Part shown: positions 26,258-35,453 of the stretch, in pieces
How positions within the stretch are numbered: the first letter of the stretch is position 1
How the letters are laid out: each line of letters starts with the position of its first letter
Assembly: GCF_030149425.1 (NCBI RefSeq)
Contig: NZ_JASBRQ010000008.1
Coordinates: 1 to 64,000, forward strand
Direction: 5' to 3'
Source of the DNA: Maricaulis sp.
GTDB taxonomy: Bacteria > Pseudomonadota > Alphaproteobacteria > Caulobacterales > Maricaulaceae
Length of the DNA: 64,000 nt
Notes under the pieces: generated by a model
The model's input: only the letters and a program-made list of their open reading frames with translations
The model's database searches: none
What the model was told of the DNA's origin: nothing
Translations under genes and position numbers: made by a program

Positions 26258-26342
26258 ATCAGGTCCGGGCTGCAAAAAAGCCCAGCATTCTCCCCTGATC
26301 CGGAAACCGGAACTTCGTTTTGAACGTATGAACGTCAAAACG
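26258..26342 (+). ncRNA. structured folE 5' leader, candidate cis-regulatory RNA
   Basis: Three successive hairpins precede folE. First, ATCAGG/CCTGAT (26258-26263, 26294-26299) encloses GGGCT/AGCCC (26267-26271, 26279-26283). Second is TCCGG-AAA-CCGGA (26299-26311). Third, CGTTTTG (26316-26322), a bulged A, ACGT, loop ATGA, ACGT and CAAAACG (26336-26342). The folE start is 27 nt further on. Tetrahydrofolate-sensing THF-II (folE motif) riboswitches are known upstream of folE in Proteobacteria, but I cannot match the consensus from memory. The rest of the 309-nt gap (26060-26257) shows nothing definite. Confidence 0.4.
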
Positions 26343-26368
26343 GCCCGAAAACGAAAGGATCCATCCCG

Positions 26369-26986
26369 ATGGACGCCATGACACCCGAAGACGCCCGCGT
26401 AGCGGCGACCGAACCTGCTCGCCCCTCCCGCGAAGAAGCCGAAGCGGCTGTTCGCACCCTGATCGCCTGGGCCGGAGATGATCCGAACCGCGAAGGCCTG
26501 ATCGACACGCCCAAGCGCGTGGCGAAGGCCTATAAGGAGTGGTTCTCCGGTTACGAAGCCGATCCGGCAAAAGAGCTCGGCCGCGTCTTCGAAGACGTGC
26601 AGGGCTATGACGATATGGTCATGCTGACCAATATCGATATCGAGAGCCATTGTGAGCACCACATTGCCCCGATCATCGGTGTCGCCCACGTCGCCTATCT
26701 GCCTCGCAAGGCGGTTGTCGGCATTTCCAAGATCGCGCGTGTGGTCGAGATTTTCGCCAAGCGCCTGCAGACGCAAGAGACCATGACGGCCCAAATCGCT
26801 GATGCGCTGACCGATGCCATGGACCCGCTCGGCGTCGCGATCTATGTCGATGCCAAGCACCAGTGCATGACCACCCGCGGCGTACATCACCCGAACGTGT
26901 CGACGATCACCACGACTTTCACCGGTGATTTCAAGACGGATGCAGAACTTCGCACCCGCTTCATGACCATGATCGGTCGCGCCTAG
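26369..26986 (+). CDS. folE: GTP cyclohydrolase I
   Basis: 205 residues. Converts GTP to dihydroneopterin triphosphate, the entry to folate and possibly queuosine synthesis. Zinc ligands are Cys95 and His98 in S-H-C-E-H-H and Cys166 in H-Q-C-M-T-T-R-G. The core motifs [11 protein letters not shown] and R-L-Q-T-Q-E are intact. The first 25 residues are an acidic, variable extension. AAAGG lies 12 nt upstream of the start. It stands alone between a structured leader and a strong terminator, so it is probably monocistronic. Confidence 0.96.
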   Translation: MDAMTPEDARVAATEPARPSREEAEAAVRTLIAWAGDDPNREGLIDTPKRVAKAYKEWFSGYEADPAKELGRVFEDVQGYDDMVMLTNIDIESHCEHHIAPIIGVAHVAYLPRKAVVGISKIARVVEIFAKRLQTQETMTAQIADALTDAMDPLGVAIYVDAKHQCMTTRGVHHPNVSTITTTFTGDFKTDAELRTRFMTMIGRA

Positions 26987-27007
26987 GCGCCAGTCCCGCG
27001 ATTAGAG

Positions 27008-27042
27008 AAAAGGCGGCTCCTCTGTTGAGGGCCGCCTTTTTT
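27008..27042 (+). terminator. rho-independent terminator, bidirectional
   Basis: Stem AAAAGGCGGC (27008-27017) with GCCGCCTTTT (27031-27040), followed by further T. It ends folE. The A-run on the left arm makes it equally good for the minus-strand phosphatase gene that stops at 27062. Confidence 0.88.
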
Positions 27043-27061
27043 ATTGCCTTGTCCTTGCGTC

Positions 27062-28762
27062 TTAGCCGACGCGTTCCATGACTTGCTCGCGTCCATTGCC
27101 AGCAGGCGTGACACGCCAGGCGCTCTCCACACTCGCTTCATAGTCGAGCGAGAGAATATCGGAAACGCGGACATATTCTGCATCCAGCGCCTCGGGCGTC
27201 ACCGTCATGCGGATATAGCCGTGATCACGCATATTGCAGTGACGCACCGCCGGATTGGTCTCGACGAACATGTCGCCGTAATTCACCCCCGGTGCGGCAA
27301 AGCTCGAAAACGGTGACGGGCTCGATACCGAGGCCGTCACGAATTCCGAACCGAGGCGGTGCCCCTGCGCGTCGACCAGATCATTGGTCCAGTAGGAATG
27401 CACATCGCCGGTGACCGTGATGATGTCGGCATCGACCTCACGCAGGGCAGCATAAAGCCGCTCCCGCTCGGCCGGGAAACCGTCCCACATATCCAGTCCG
27501 AAGGGGATTTCAAACCGGGTCGAATTGATGAATTGGCGCGCGAAATCATTATTGCGCGTCGCAATCCAGCGCAGCCAGCCCGGCATGGTCTGGGTGAAGT
27601 CCGGGAAATCGACCTTGGCCATGATCACCTGGTTGGCGATGATGCGCCAGGGTTTGCCGGCGGCGACAGAAGCGCCAAAGGCATCGCGGATTTCTCCGAT
27701 CTGCTGACTGCCCAGCAATTCACGTTGATCGTCGCCGACGACATCCCGTTTCCAGTCCGCAATGAGCGCCAGATTCTCCGGCGTCATCTCGGCATTGGGA
27801 TCGATCGGCAGGCTGTCCATGGCAATTTCCGGCGAGCGCACGCTGAGACGGCTTTCCAGGAAGGCGACCGTACCCAGATCGCCGATTTCGAACACGCCGC
27901 GGCGGGTGTGCGGCTGGTCGATTTCGCGGCTCGGCGTCCATTCATACCAGGCGCGCAGGGCGGCATCGCGGCGGGCGATCCACTCCCCCTCGCCCTCATC
28001 ATGGTTTTCCGCACCGGTCGCCCAGCTGTCATTGGCAGTTTCATGATCATCCCAGATCATCACCCAGGGCGCCGCCGCATGCAGCGCCTGCAGACCCGGA
28101 TCGGTCTTGTACTGGGCATGCCGGGCGACATAGTCCTGATAGGACAGGATTTCATGCACCGGCTCGGAGACGCGGTTGAGCTCGACCGAGTTGGTACTGG
28201 CATACCCATCTGCGCCGTACTCATAGATATAATCGCCCAGGTGCAGGACGAGATCGAGGGCGCCATTTTCGGCCGCTTCCCGGTAAACATTGAAGTGCCC
28301 GGCCGGGAAGTTGGAGCAGGAGAAGACGCCGATCCGGTATTGCGCCACTGCGCCTTCCGGCAGGGTGCGGGTGACCCCGACCGGGGAATACTGATCATTG
28401 AGACGGAAGCGGTAGAAATAGCGCTCGCCCGGCTCAAGCCCGTCCGCCAGGATTTTCAACGTCCCCAGCGGCTGAACCGTGATGTAGGCGATCTCCTCGC
28501 CCTGTTCGAACACGATATCCTCAAAGGCTTCATCGCGCGCCAGCTCGACGCCGCGATATCCACCGCCATCATTGCTCAGCGCCGTCCACAGCATGACGCT
28601 GGTCTGATCGGGGTCACCGGAAGCCACACCATGCCGGAACGGGCCGTCGGCCGGCGGCACGAAGGCATCGATCTGCGGCTCACTGGAACAACCGCTGACG
28701 GCCAGGCCTGCGCCGGCCGCCCCCCAAAGCGCACCGCGGCGCGTAATGTCGAACTTCGTCAT
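27062..28762 (-). CDS. phoD: PhoD-like alkaline phosphatase/phosphodiesterase, Tat lipoprotein
   Basis: 566 residues. The N-terminus carries twin arginines (T-R8-R9-G) and a lipobox ending at Cys25 (A-V-S-G-C), so Tat export followed by lipidation is predicted. A PhoD N-terminal beta domain precedes the metallophosphatase domain, whose metal-binding stretches are H-L-G-D-Y-I-Y-E, W-D-D-H-E-T-A-N-D and T-G-D-V-H-S-Y. Family enzymes use Ca/Fe and hydrolyse phosphate mono- and diesters. The gene lies 112 nt downstream of a TonB receptor on the same strand, suggesting joint scavenging. Confidence 0.92.
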   Translation of the reverse strand: MTKFDITRRGALWGAAGAGLAVSGCSSEPQIDAFVPPADGPFRHGVASGDPDQTSVMLWTALSNDGGGYRGVELARDEAFEDIVFEQGEEIAYITVQPLGTLKILADGLEPGERYFYRFRLNDQYSPVGVTRTLPEGAVAQYRIGVFSCSNFPAGHFNVYREAAENGALDLVLHLGDYIYEYGADGYASTNSVELNRVSEPVHEILSYQDYVARHAQYKTDPGLQALHAAAPWVMIWDDHETANDSWATGAENHDEGEGEWIARRDAALRAWYEWTPSREIDQPHTRRGVFEIGDLGTVAFLESRLSVRSPEIAMDSLPIDPNAEMTPENLALIADWKRDVVGDDQRELLGSQQIGEIRDAFGASVAAGKPWRIIANQVIMAKVDFPDFTQTMPGWLRWIATRNNDFARQFINSTRFEIPFGLDMWDGFPAERERLYAALREVDADIITVTGDVHSYWTNDLVDAQGHRLGSEFVTASVSSPSPFSSFAAPGVNYGDMFVETNPAVRHCNMRDHGYIRMTVTPEALDAEYVRVSDILSLDYEASVESAWRVTPAGNGREQVMERVG

Positions 28763-28810
28763 GTTTCACCTACCCCAAGAACTGTCGCTGAAGACCTTAT
28801 AAAACGAGAA

Positions 28811-28847
28811 CGGCCGAAACGCGCCCCCCCTAGTCGCGTTCCGGCCG
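28811..28847 (-). terminator. probable terminator of the TonB receptor gene
   Basis: Stem 28811-28823 with 28835-28847, 12 of 13 pairs, loop of 11 nt. On the minus strand it is followed by TTCTCGTTTT, a moderate U-rich tail. It lies between the receptor stop (28875) and the phosphatase start, so the two genes may be only partly cotranscribed. Confidence 0.55.
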
Positions 28848-28874
28848 CCTCAGAGTCGCCCCCCGGGGCGCCCC

Positions 28875-31256
28875 CTAGAAATTCACGCCGAGGCGCGCAC
28901 CATACATGCGCGGCGCCCCAGCGATGAAGGTCGGGATACCGAAGCTGTCACCGGTATTACCCGCATCAATGATGTACTCCTCGTCCAACGCATTGGTGAC
29001 GAAGAGTTCGCCATACAGGCCGTTCGACGCTGTGTCATAACGCAGCCGAGCGTTGACCAGGCCGAAATCACCCTGGACCTCATCCTGGATGGCGTCAGTC
29101 AGGTCGTTGTCATTGTCAAAGAAGACTTCGGACTGCCAGGAGAACGTCGGCACGAAGGACAAGGTGCCGTGAGCTCCCAGATCCTTGGTCTTGAGAAGAC
29201 CGATCGAGAAGGCGTGTTCCGGAGAAAGCCGGAAGACATTCCCGGCGAATTCCTGGGCATTCCCCTGGTTGTCGGCGGTGTTGAACTCGGCGAAATTGTA
29301 GGCGTAGGTCGCGAAGACAGCGAAGGTCTCGCTTAACTCGTGGTCGAGCTGGGCTTCAAAACCAAACTGGGTCGCGCGACCCGCATTGTCGGTTACGAAG
29401 TTTGCTGAGTTCGGCTCGAAGCGACCGGTCTGGAAGTTCTCGTACTCGGAATAATAGACTGAGCCCTGAAAAGTGGTGCTTTCCCAGGTCTTGAACAGGC
29501 CGAACTCGAGGCTGTCGACCAGTTCGGCCGGCGCGACAACGAAATCTCCTCCTGAATAGGACAGGACGTCCGGGCGGCGGCCGCGAGCATAGGACGCCCA
29601 GATATTGGCCGAGTCGGAGAGCTGGTAGTTGGCGGCGAAACGCCAGGTGAAATCGTCGAAGGTCCGCTTACCGGAGCTCTCGACATCGCCGTTTTCGGTA
29701 TAGGGGATGAACAGGGTCGGCCCCGGTGTCAGCGTGACAATCGGTGAGCCCTGGGTGATCGGACGTGCATAGATCTCGGTTTCTTTGTCTTCCTGGGTCC
29801 AGCGCAAGCCACCGGTCAACTCCAGGCGATCATTGACCTGGTAGGAGAGTTCGCCGAACAGGTCGATCGCTTCGGTGCTAGAGGTGTTGGCGGTTTCTTC
29901 CAGGTAGAAGTCGCCAAGCGGGACGATCTGGGCCAGCGACGGGTCAATAAAGCCCGGCAGGATGGCCAGCACGAAGATCTCGACCGGATTGTAGGGGTTG
30001 TCAAAGCCTGACGCGTTCGGGACCGAGAACAGGGCCAGGCCCGCTTCGATATCGGACACGGAGGCGCCAGCAAGCGCCGCGATGAGGGGCGCGTTGACCG
30101 CCTGGGCGACGCGCGGGTTGGTCGCCAGCGGAATGCGCTGGGTGCCATTCTCGTAGAAATAGGATCCGCCGAAGAAGGCCGTCAGGTCGCCGCCATTATC
30201 GTAGTTGAAGCGAACTTCCTGGGACCACTGACTGCCGCGCGCGTCCTCGGCGACGACCAGCAGCTCAGCTTCGAAACCGTCCGGGTCGAAGATTTCCAGC
30301 GATTCAAACTCGCGCCAACCCGTGATGGAGCTGACCGACCAGGCGTCGTTGAGCTGATAGTCAGCCAGCGCCGTGACGGAGTAGACCTCGCGCTCGAGGC
30401 CAAGATCGCGGCCGCCTTCAAAGCCGCCAAACGTGTTCAGCGCTGCCGGCTCCCACGGTTCGATCTCGCCGCCGAGCGGAGCGAAAGTACCGGATTTAAA
30501 CGAGGTCCCAGCCGGTGTGTCTTCCTGATAATTGGCAATCAGGTCGAAACGGAAGTCTGCGGTCGGCTCCCACGACACAACGCCGCGGATGGCGTTCAGG
30601 TCAACGGAGTTGAAGGCCTCGCCGCCGAGCGCATTGTCAACATATCCGTCGCGTTCCTTGTGCACGCCGGAGAAGCGGAAACCGAGCCTGTCGCTGACCG
30701 GCATGTTGATCATGCCGCGCAATTCGGCGCGGTTGAAATCGCCGAATGCAATCTCGGCATTGCCGTAGTTGTCGGAGAAGTCTGCCTTGTTCTGGATCAG
30801 GTTGATGCCGCCGATCAGAGCACCGCGGCCAAACAGGGTCGGCTGCGGGCCGCGCGCGATCTCGACACGCTCCATGTCAAACAACTCGACATAGGAACCG
30901 CGCGAGCGCGAAATCGAGACGCCATCCTGGAATACGGCAACGCGTGCTTCGTCAGTCGCCGCACCGCTGTCGGACGTGATACCACGGATCACGAAGCCCG
31001 GATTGTTGGGAGACTGTTCCTGGATTTCCAGACCCGGCACGAAATCTGACAACTCATCGAACTGCTGGATACCAAGCAGGTCGAGGCGTTCGGAATTGTA
31101 AGCTGTCAGATTGATCGGCACCTCGCTCAGCGACTGCTCCCGCTTCTGCGTCGTGACGGTGATGATGTCGGCGGTCTCCACGGCCTGGCCATAGGCCGGA
31201 GCGGCAGTGATGGCTGCCACACCTGCGGCTGCCAGTAGGCGAGCTTTGTTACGCAT
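28875..31256 (-). CDS. TonB-dependent outer membrane receptor
   Basis: 793 residues. Signal peptide to about residue 23 (A-P-A-Y-G-Q-A), a TonB-box-like D-I-I-T-V-T-T, then a plug domain (S-E-V-P-I-N-L-T-A-Y, G-F-V-I-R-G-I, D-G-V-S-I-S-R). The 22-strand barrel ends in L-G-V-N-F with the terminal Phe needed for outer-membrane assembly. The plug type is that of the large alphaproteobacterial receptors for nutrients other than simple siderophores. Ligand unknown; the adjacent PhoD hints at an organophosphate. GGGGATAAGG precedes the start. Confidence 0.93.
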   Translation of the reverse strand: MRNKARLLAAAGVAAITAAPAYGQAVETADIITVTTQKREQSLSEVPINLTAYNSERLDLLGIQQFDELSDFVPGLEIQEQSPNNPGFVIRGITSDSGAATDEARVAVFQDGVSISRSRGSYVELFDMERVEIARGPQPTLFGRGALIGGINLIQNKADFSDNYGNAEIAFGDFNRAELRGMINMPVSDRLGFRFSGVHKERDGYVDNALGGEAFNSVDLNAIRGVVSWEPTADFRFDLIANYQEDTPAGTSFKSGTFAPLGGEIEPWEPAALNTFGGFEGGRDLGLEREVYSVTALADYQLNDAWSVSSITGWREFESLEIFDPDGFEAELLVVAEDARGSQWSQEVRFNYDNGGDLTAFFGGSYFYENGTQRIPLATNPRVAQAVNAPLIAALAGASVSDIEAGLALFSVPNASGFDNPYNPVEIFVLAILPGFIDPSLAQIVPLGDFYLEETANTSSTEAIDLFGELSYQVNDRLELTGGLRWTQEDKETEIYARPITQGSPIVTLTPGPTLFIPYTENGDVESSGKRTFDDFTWRFAANYQLSDSANIWASYARGRRPDVLSYSGGDFVVAPAELVDSLEFGLFKTWESTTFQGSVYYSEYENFQTGRFEPNSANFVTDNAGRATQFGFEAQLDHELSETFAVFATYAYNFAEFNTADNQGNAQEFAGNVFRLSPEHAFSIGLLKTKDLGAHGTLSFVPTFSWQSEVFFDNDNDLTDAIQDEVQGDFGLVNARLRYDTASNGLYGELFVTNALDEEYIIDAGNTGDSFGIPTFIAGAPRMYGARLGVNF

Positions 31257-31430
31257 ATTACCTTATCCCCAAAATTCCAGACGGCGACATCGCGCGTCCG
31301 CTGGGGCGGGCTGTTAGCGGCGCTCCGTGACAGCTCCGCGACGTCTTGGTAACGGATCATTAACGCACCGCAGCATCCATCGCTGCGTTGCAAAAAGACA
31401 ACGCATTTGCCTACGGCATAAGGGTTTTTC

Positions 31431-32438
31431 ATGGATGACGCTTCTCAAATTCGCGAAATAGAAGCCCCTGAAGACGCCCATGGTGCGCGCCTGGATAAAT
31501 GGCTCGCCGACAGCTGGGAGGAATTCTCCCGCTCGCGGCTGAAAGCCCTCATTGAGGACGGCCAGCTGACCGCCAATGGAGCGGCGCTGACCGACCCGTC
31601 CGCCAAGGTGCAAACCGGCACGGTTTACGCCCTCAATGTCCCGGCCCCGCGCCCGGCGGAACCCAAGCCGGAGAAGATGGACCTCAACATCCTGTTCGAG
31701 GATGACGCGCTGATCGTGTTGATGAAACCGGCCGGCCTCACCGTGCACCCGGCGGCCGGACACTGGACCGGCACGCTGGTGCACGGGCTCCTGCATCACT
31801 GCGCCGGTTCGCTGTCCGGCATTGGCGGGGTTGAGCGGCCGGGGATTGTACACCGGCTGGATATGGATACGTCCGGCGTCATGGTCGTGGCCAAATCCGA
31901 CGCTGCACACAAGGGGCTGACGGCCCAGTTCGCCGAGCACTCCGTGGAGCGCGCCTATATCGCCTTCACCAAGAACGCCCCCTCGCCCAAGGCCGGGCGG
32001 ATCGAGACCCAGCTGGTGCGCTCCTCCAAGGATCGCAAGAAGTTTGAAGTCCCGCATGATCCCCATAGCGAGGCCGGCAAGCATGCGATCACCAACTACC
32101 AGACCCTGGCACGCTTCGGGCAGGCGCCCGGAGCGGCTATCGGCACCGGTCTGGCGGCCAAGGTGGAATGCCGGCTCGAGACCGGGCGCACGCACCAGAT
32201 CCGCGTGCACATGGCCCATATCGGCTGCCCGCTTTTAGGCGATCCGCTCTATGGCTCGCGCCGGGGCGGGATTATCGGATCCTCCGATAATGGCCGCGAA
32301 CTCAAGGAATTCCGCCGCCAGGCCCTGCACGCAGCCATCCTCGGCTTCACCCACCCGGTCACCGGCGAGCAATTGCGCTTTGAGAGCGAATTGCCCAAGG
32401 ATATGCAGCGGCTAGAGAAATTCCTGGAGCGGTTATGA
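31431..32438 (+). CDS. rluD: RluA-family 23S rRNA pseudouridine synthase, RluD-like
   Basis: 335 residues. N-terminal S4 RNA-binding domain (R-L-D-K-W-L-A-D, S-R-S-R-L-K-A-L-I) and a catalytic domain with the RluA motif H-R-L-D-M-D-T-S-G, containing the catalytic Asp. R-T-H-Q-I-R-V-H and L-G-D-P-L-Y-G are conserved later motifs. RluD-type enzymes modify helix 69 of 23S rRNA; RluA/C specificity cannot be excluded. AAGGG precedes the start. Its stop overlaps the next gene start (ATGA), so the peptidase is translationally coupled. Confidence 0.92.
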   Translation: MDDASQIREIEAPEDAHGARLDKWLADSWEEFSRSRLKALIEDGQLTANGAALTDPSAKVQTGTVYALNVPAPRPAEPKPEKMDLNILFEDDALIVLMKPAGLTVHPAAGHWTGTLVHGLLHHCAGSLSGIGGVERPGIVHRLDMDTSGVMVVAKSDAAHKGLTAQFAEHSVERAYIAFTKNAPSPKAGRIETQLVRSSKDRKKFEVPHDPHSEAGKHAITNYQTLARFGQAPGAAIGTGLAAKVECRLETGRTHQIRVHMAHIGCPLLGDPLYGSRRGGIIGSSDNGRELKEFRRQALHAAILGFTHPVTGEQLRFESELPKDMQRLEKFLERL

Positions 32439-33643
32439 CCATCACCATGACACGCGGTGTCGGCGGTTCCGATGCGGCAAGCGAACTGGCCAGACTTGGC
32501 GATATGCTGGGCCATTGCCGGCCCATCCCGGTGACCGAACACGAGGCCCGCATCGCTGCCCTGCAAGCCCGGCTGCGCGCGCTCGGGTTCGACGCGGCCT
32601 ATATCGATGCCGGCGCCAATCTGACCTATTACACCGGCACCAACTGGCACCCGTCCGAGCGCCTCGTCGGGGCGGTGATCCCGGCGGAAGGCGCGATCAC
32701 CTATATCGGACCGGCCTTTGAAGAAGGCACGATACTGGGCTTTATGGGCGTTCAAGGCGCCCTCGCCGTCTGGGATGAGCATGAGGACAGCTATGCCCTG
32801 ACGGCCCGCGTGCTGGGCGCGGTCAAGCGTGTTGCGCTTGATCCGGCCCTGCCGCTGTTTCGCTTTACCGGCCTGCGTCAGGCATTACGCACCGCCACGG
32901 TCGAGGACGGCAGTGCGCCGATCCTGTATGGCCGGGCCCGCAAATCCGCGGCCGAGCTTGCCCTGATGCAGGCAACCAAGGATGCCACGCTGGAAGTGCA
33001 CAAGGCCGCCGCCCGCATCCTGCGCGAGGGCATCACCACCTCCGAGGTGACAGAATTCATCCATGCCGCGCACAAGAAAATTGGCGCCCCGGGCGGCTCG
33101 ACATTCTGCATCGTCCTGTTCGGGCCGGACAGCGCCTTCCCGCACGGGGTGGCGCATCCCAAAGCCCTGGAACTGGGCGATATGGTGCTGATCGATACCG
33201 GCTGCGCCATGCATGGCTATCAGTCCGACATCACCCGCTCCTATGTTTTCGGCGAGCCGACCCCTAATCAGCGCCGGGTCTGGGATGCCGAGAAAGCCTG
33301 CCAGGCTGCCGCTTTCCAGGCCGCGCAGATCGGCGAACCCTGCGCCGCCGCCGATGCCGCCGCCCGGGCCGAAGCGGAACGGCTCGGTTTCGGCCCGGAC
33401 TATCAATTGCCGGGCATCCCGCACCGCACCGGTCACGGCATCGGCCTGGACATCCATGAAGGCCCCTATCTCGTCGGCTCCGACCAGACGCCGCTCGATG
33501 TGGGCATGTGTTTTTCCAATGAGCCGATGATCTGTGTACCGGGCGAGTTCGGCATCCGGCTGGAAGACCATTTCTACATGACCGAAGACGGCCCGCGCTG
33601 GTTCACCGAGCCGTCAAAGTCGGTGGATGATCCGTTCGGCTAA
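32435..33643 (+). CDS. M24 family Xaa-Pro aminopeptidase-like metallopeptidase
   Basis: 402 residues. N-terminal creatinase-like domain (about 25-165) and a pita-bread catalytic domain. Metal ligands: D in M-V-L-I-D-T-G, D in Y-Q-S-D-I-T-R, H in R-T-G-H-G-I-G, E in S-N-E-P-M-I and E in I-R-L-E-D-H. It should cleave N-terminal residues ahead of proline or act on short peptides. A second ATG at 32447 is an alternative start. It is coupled to the pseudouridine synthase gene and convergent with folP, 9 nt apart. Confidence 0.9.
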   Translation: MTITMTRGVGGSDAASELARLGDMLGHCRPIPVTEHEARIAALQARLRALGFDAAYIDAGANLTYYTGTNWHPSERLVGAVIPAEGAITYIGPAFEEGTILGFMGVQGALAVWDEHEDSYALTARVLGAVKRVALDPALPLFRFTGLRQALRTATVEDGSAPILYGRARKSAAELALMQATKDATLEVHKAAARILREGITTSEVTEFIHAAHKKIGAPGGSTFCIVLFGPDSAFPHGVAHPKALELGDMVLIDTGCAMHGYQSDITRSYVFGEPTPNQRRVWDAEKACQAAAFQAAQIGEPCAAADAAARAEAERLGFGPDYQLPGIPHRTGHGIGLDIHEGPYLVGSDQTPLDVGMCFSNEPMICVPGEFGIRLEDHFYMTEDGPRWFTEPSKSVDDPFG

Positions 33644-33652
33644 AGCCTGGCG

Positions 33653-34483
33653 CTAGACAGAACCGCGCTTGATCGCGGCCTGCACTTTCAGCGCCTGGAC
33701 CGTCATGCGGACATCATGCACGCGCACCATGGCGGCCCCGGCCTGGGCGGCGCGCATGGCCGCTGCGAGCGAGCCACCGAGGCGTTCCATCTCGTCTGCA
33801 CCGTCGTCAATGGCGGCGATAAAGCGTTTGCGCGAGGCGCCGAAGAGCACCGGATAGCCCAGCTTGATGACCTGATCGAGGTCGCGCATGAGCGCGAGGT
33901 TATGGTCCAGCGTCTTGCCGAAGCCGATACCCGGATCGAGCCAGATGGAATTGACGTCGACCCCCGCCCCCATGGCGATATCGGCCCGGTCGGTCAGGAA
34001 ATCGCAGACCTCACCCACCACGTCTTCGTAATCAGGGCTGTCCTGCATGGTCTTGGGCTTGCCGGACATGTGCATGAGGATGACCGGCACGCCCAGCTCA
34101 GCGGCGACCTCAAGCGCGCCCGGCTCCTGCAGGGCCCGCACATCATTCCAGATATCCGCGCCAGCCTCGACCGCCGCGCGGGCGACCTCGGGCTTGAACG
34201 TGTCGATTGAAATACGCGCCGCCGATTGCTCACGCAGCGCCTTGATCACCGGGATCACCCGGCGCAGCTCTTCCTCGACCGGCACCGGGTCGGCACCGGG
34301 CCGGGTGGACTCGCCGCCGACATCGATCACATCGGCGCCATTGCGCAGCATTTCCAGCCCGCGATCGACCGCCGCCGCCTGGTCTACAAAGGCGCCGCCA
34401 TCGGAAAAACTGTCCGGCGTGACATTGAGCACGCCCATAACGAAGGGCAGGTCGGTTTTTCGGCGCGGGCGAAAGTGCGGCAT
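33653..34483 (-). CDS. folP: dihydropteroate synthase
   Basis: 276 residues. Joins p-aminobenzoate to dihydropterin pyrophosphate in folate synthesis; target of sulfonamides. Signatures are G-V-L-N-V-T-P-D-S-F-S-D-G-G (17-30), D-V-G-G-E-S-T-R-P-G near 56, I-S-I-D-T-F, W-N-D-V and F-G-A-S-R-K-R-F, followed by V-R-V-H-D-V near the end. All catalytic loops are intact. It is divergent from an AraC regulator across 93 nt. folE is 7 kb away and no other folate gene is nearby. Confidence 0.95.
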   Translation of the reverse strand: MPHFRPRRKTDLPFVMGVLNVTPDSFSDGGAFVDQAAAVDRGLEMLRNGADVIDVGGESTRPGADPVPVEEELRRVIPVIKALREQSAARISIDTFKPEVARAAVEAGADIWNDVRALQEPGALEVAAELGVPVILMHMSGKPKTMQDSPDYEDVVGEVCDFLTDRADIAMGAGVDVNSIWLDPGIGFGKTLDHNLALMRDLDQVIKLGYPVLFGASRKRFIAAIDDGADEMERLGGSLAAAMRAAQAGAAMVRVHDVRMTVQALKVQAAIKRGSV

Positions 34484-34576
34484 GACGTATCCGTGAAAAG
34501 ACAGGCGGGCTCTGGCTTTATAGGATTGAGTCTGCGCGAACGGAAGCGCGGAGAAAGCAGACGGACATCAAAGGTC

Positions 34577-35413
34577 ATGGCCACCACCTGCCAGACGCAG
34601 AGCTATCTAGCCGGCCAGGCGATCCACAGCCTCGCCGCTTACCAGGCCTGGGGGGCTCCGCAGAGCCTGACCCACCTCGTTGACCGCGTCTGGGCCCAGG
34701 AAGGCTTGCCCCATCCCGGCCCGCCGCAATTCCTGCTGCCCCATGCCGAACCCAGCCTGTGCCTGCTGCAAACCGGCGCTAGCGCGCGACTGGTCTTGTG
34801 CGGTCCGGCAAGAACACCGCGCGTCTCCGCCCTGGCCCCGGATCAGCGCCTGTTCGGCATTACCCTGCGTCCGGAAATCGCGGCGGCCTTGAGCGGTATT
34901 CATCCCAATGACTGTATTGACCGGATGGAGACGCCGGACCGGCGGCTCACCCGCGGTCTGGCAGGGCTGACCGACCGCATCGCCACTTTGGAGACCCGGA
35001 CCGGGCTTGAGCTTTACCTGCAGGGCTTTGCCCGCCTCGCCATTGATATCATCGAGACTGTCGACCCGGCGCCGGAGGTCGAGGCGGCGCACCGCATCCG
35101 TCAGTATCGCGGACAGGTCCGGCTTGGCCGCTTGGGTGAGGATCTCGGCCTGTCGCCACGGCAATTGCGGCGGCGCTTTATCGACCGGCTGGGCATTTCG
35201 CCCAAGCGCTATGCCCGGGAACACCGGCTGGCCGCAGCGATTGGCGAAGCCGATGCCGGGCTCAGGCCGGACTGGGCAGCCATCGCTGCCGGTGCCGGTT
35301 ATTGCGACCAGGCGCATTTGATCAGCGAAACGCGCGATCTGACCGGTCTGACACCGGTCGAGCTGCATGCCCGCCGGCGCGGCATGTCCGAAATCTCCAA
35401 TACGTCCGCCTGA
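34577..35413 (+). CDS. AraC-family transcriptional regulator
   Basis: 278 residues from the ATG at 34577; the frame is open 117 codons upstream only because it runs antisense through folP. The N-terminal half (1-150) is a DUF6597-like effector domain. The C-terminal half has two helix-turn-helix motifs (L-G-R-L-G-E-D-L-G-L-S-P-R-Q-L-R-R-R-F and W-A-A-I-A-A-G-A-G-Y-C-D-Q-A-H-L). It may control the secreted protein gene 40 nt downstream or itself; no operator is evident. Confidence 0.88.
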   Translation: MATTCQTQSYLAGQAIHSLAAYQAWGAPQSLTHLVDRVWAQEGLPHPGPPQFLLPHAEPSLCLLQTGASARLVLCGPARTPRVSALAPDQRLFGITLRPEIAAALSGIHPNDCIDRMETPDRRLTRGLAGLTDRIATLETRTGLELYLQGFARLAIDIIETVDPAPEVEAAHRIRQYRGQVRLGRLGEDLGLSPRQLRRRFIDRLGISPKRYAREHRLAAAIGEADAGLRPDWAAIAAGAGYCDQAHLISETRDLTGLTPVELHARRRGMSEISNTSA

Positions 35414-35453
35414 GCGCGCGTCAGAACGGTCTCCCCAGAAAGGAGACTGATCC

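Noticed and set aside
34226-34576. N-terminal extension of the AraC regulator
   Set aside because: It is antisense to the conserved folP gene. The ATG at 34577 starts a normal-size protein.
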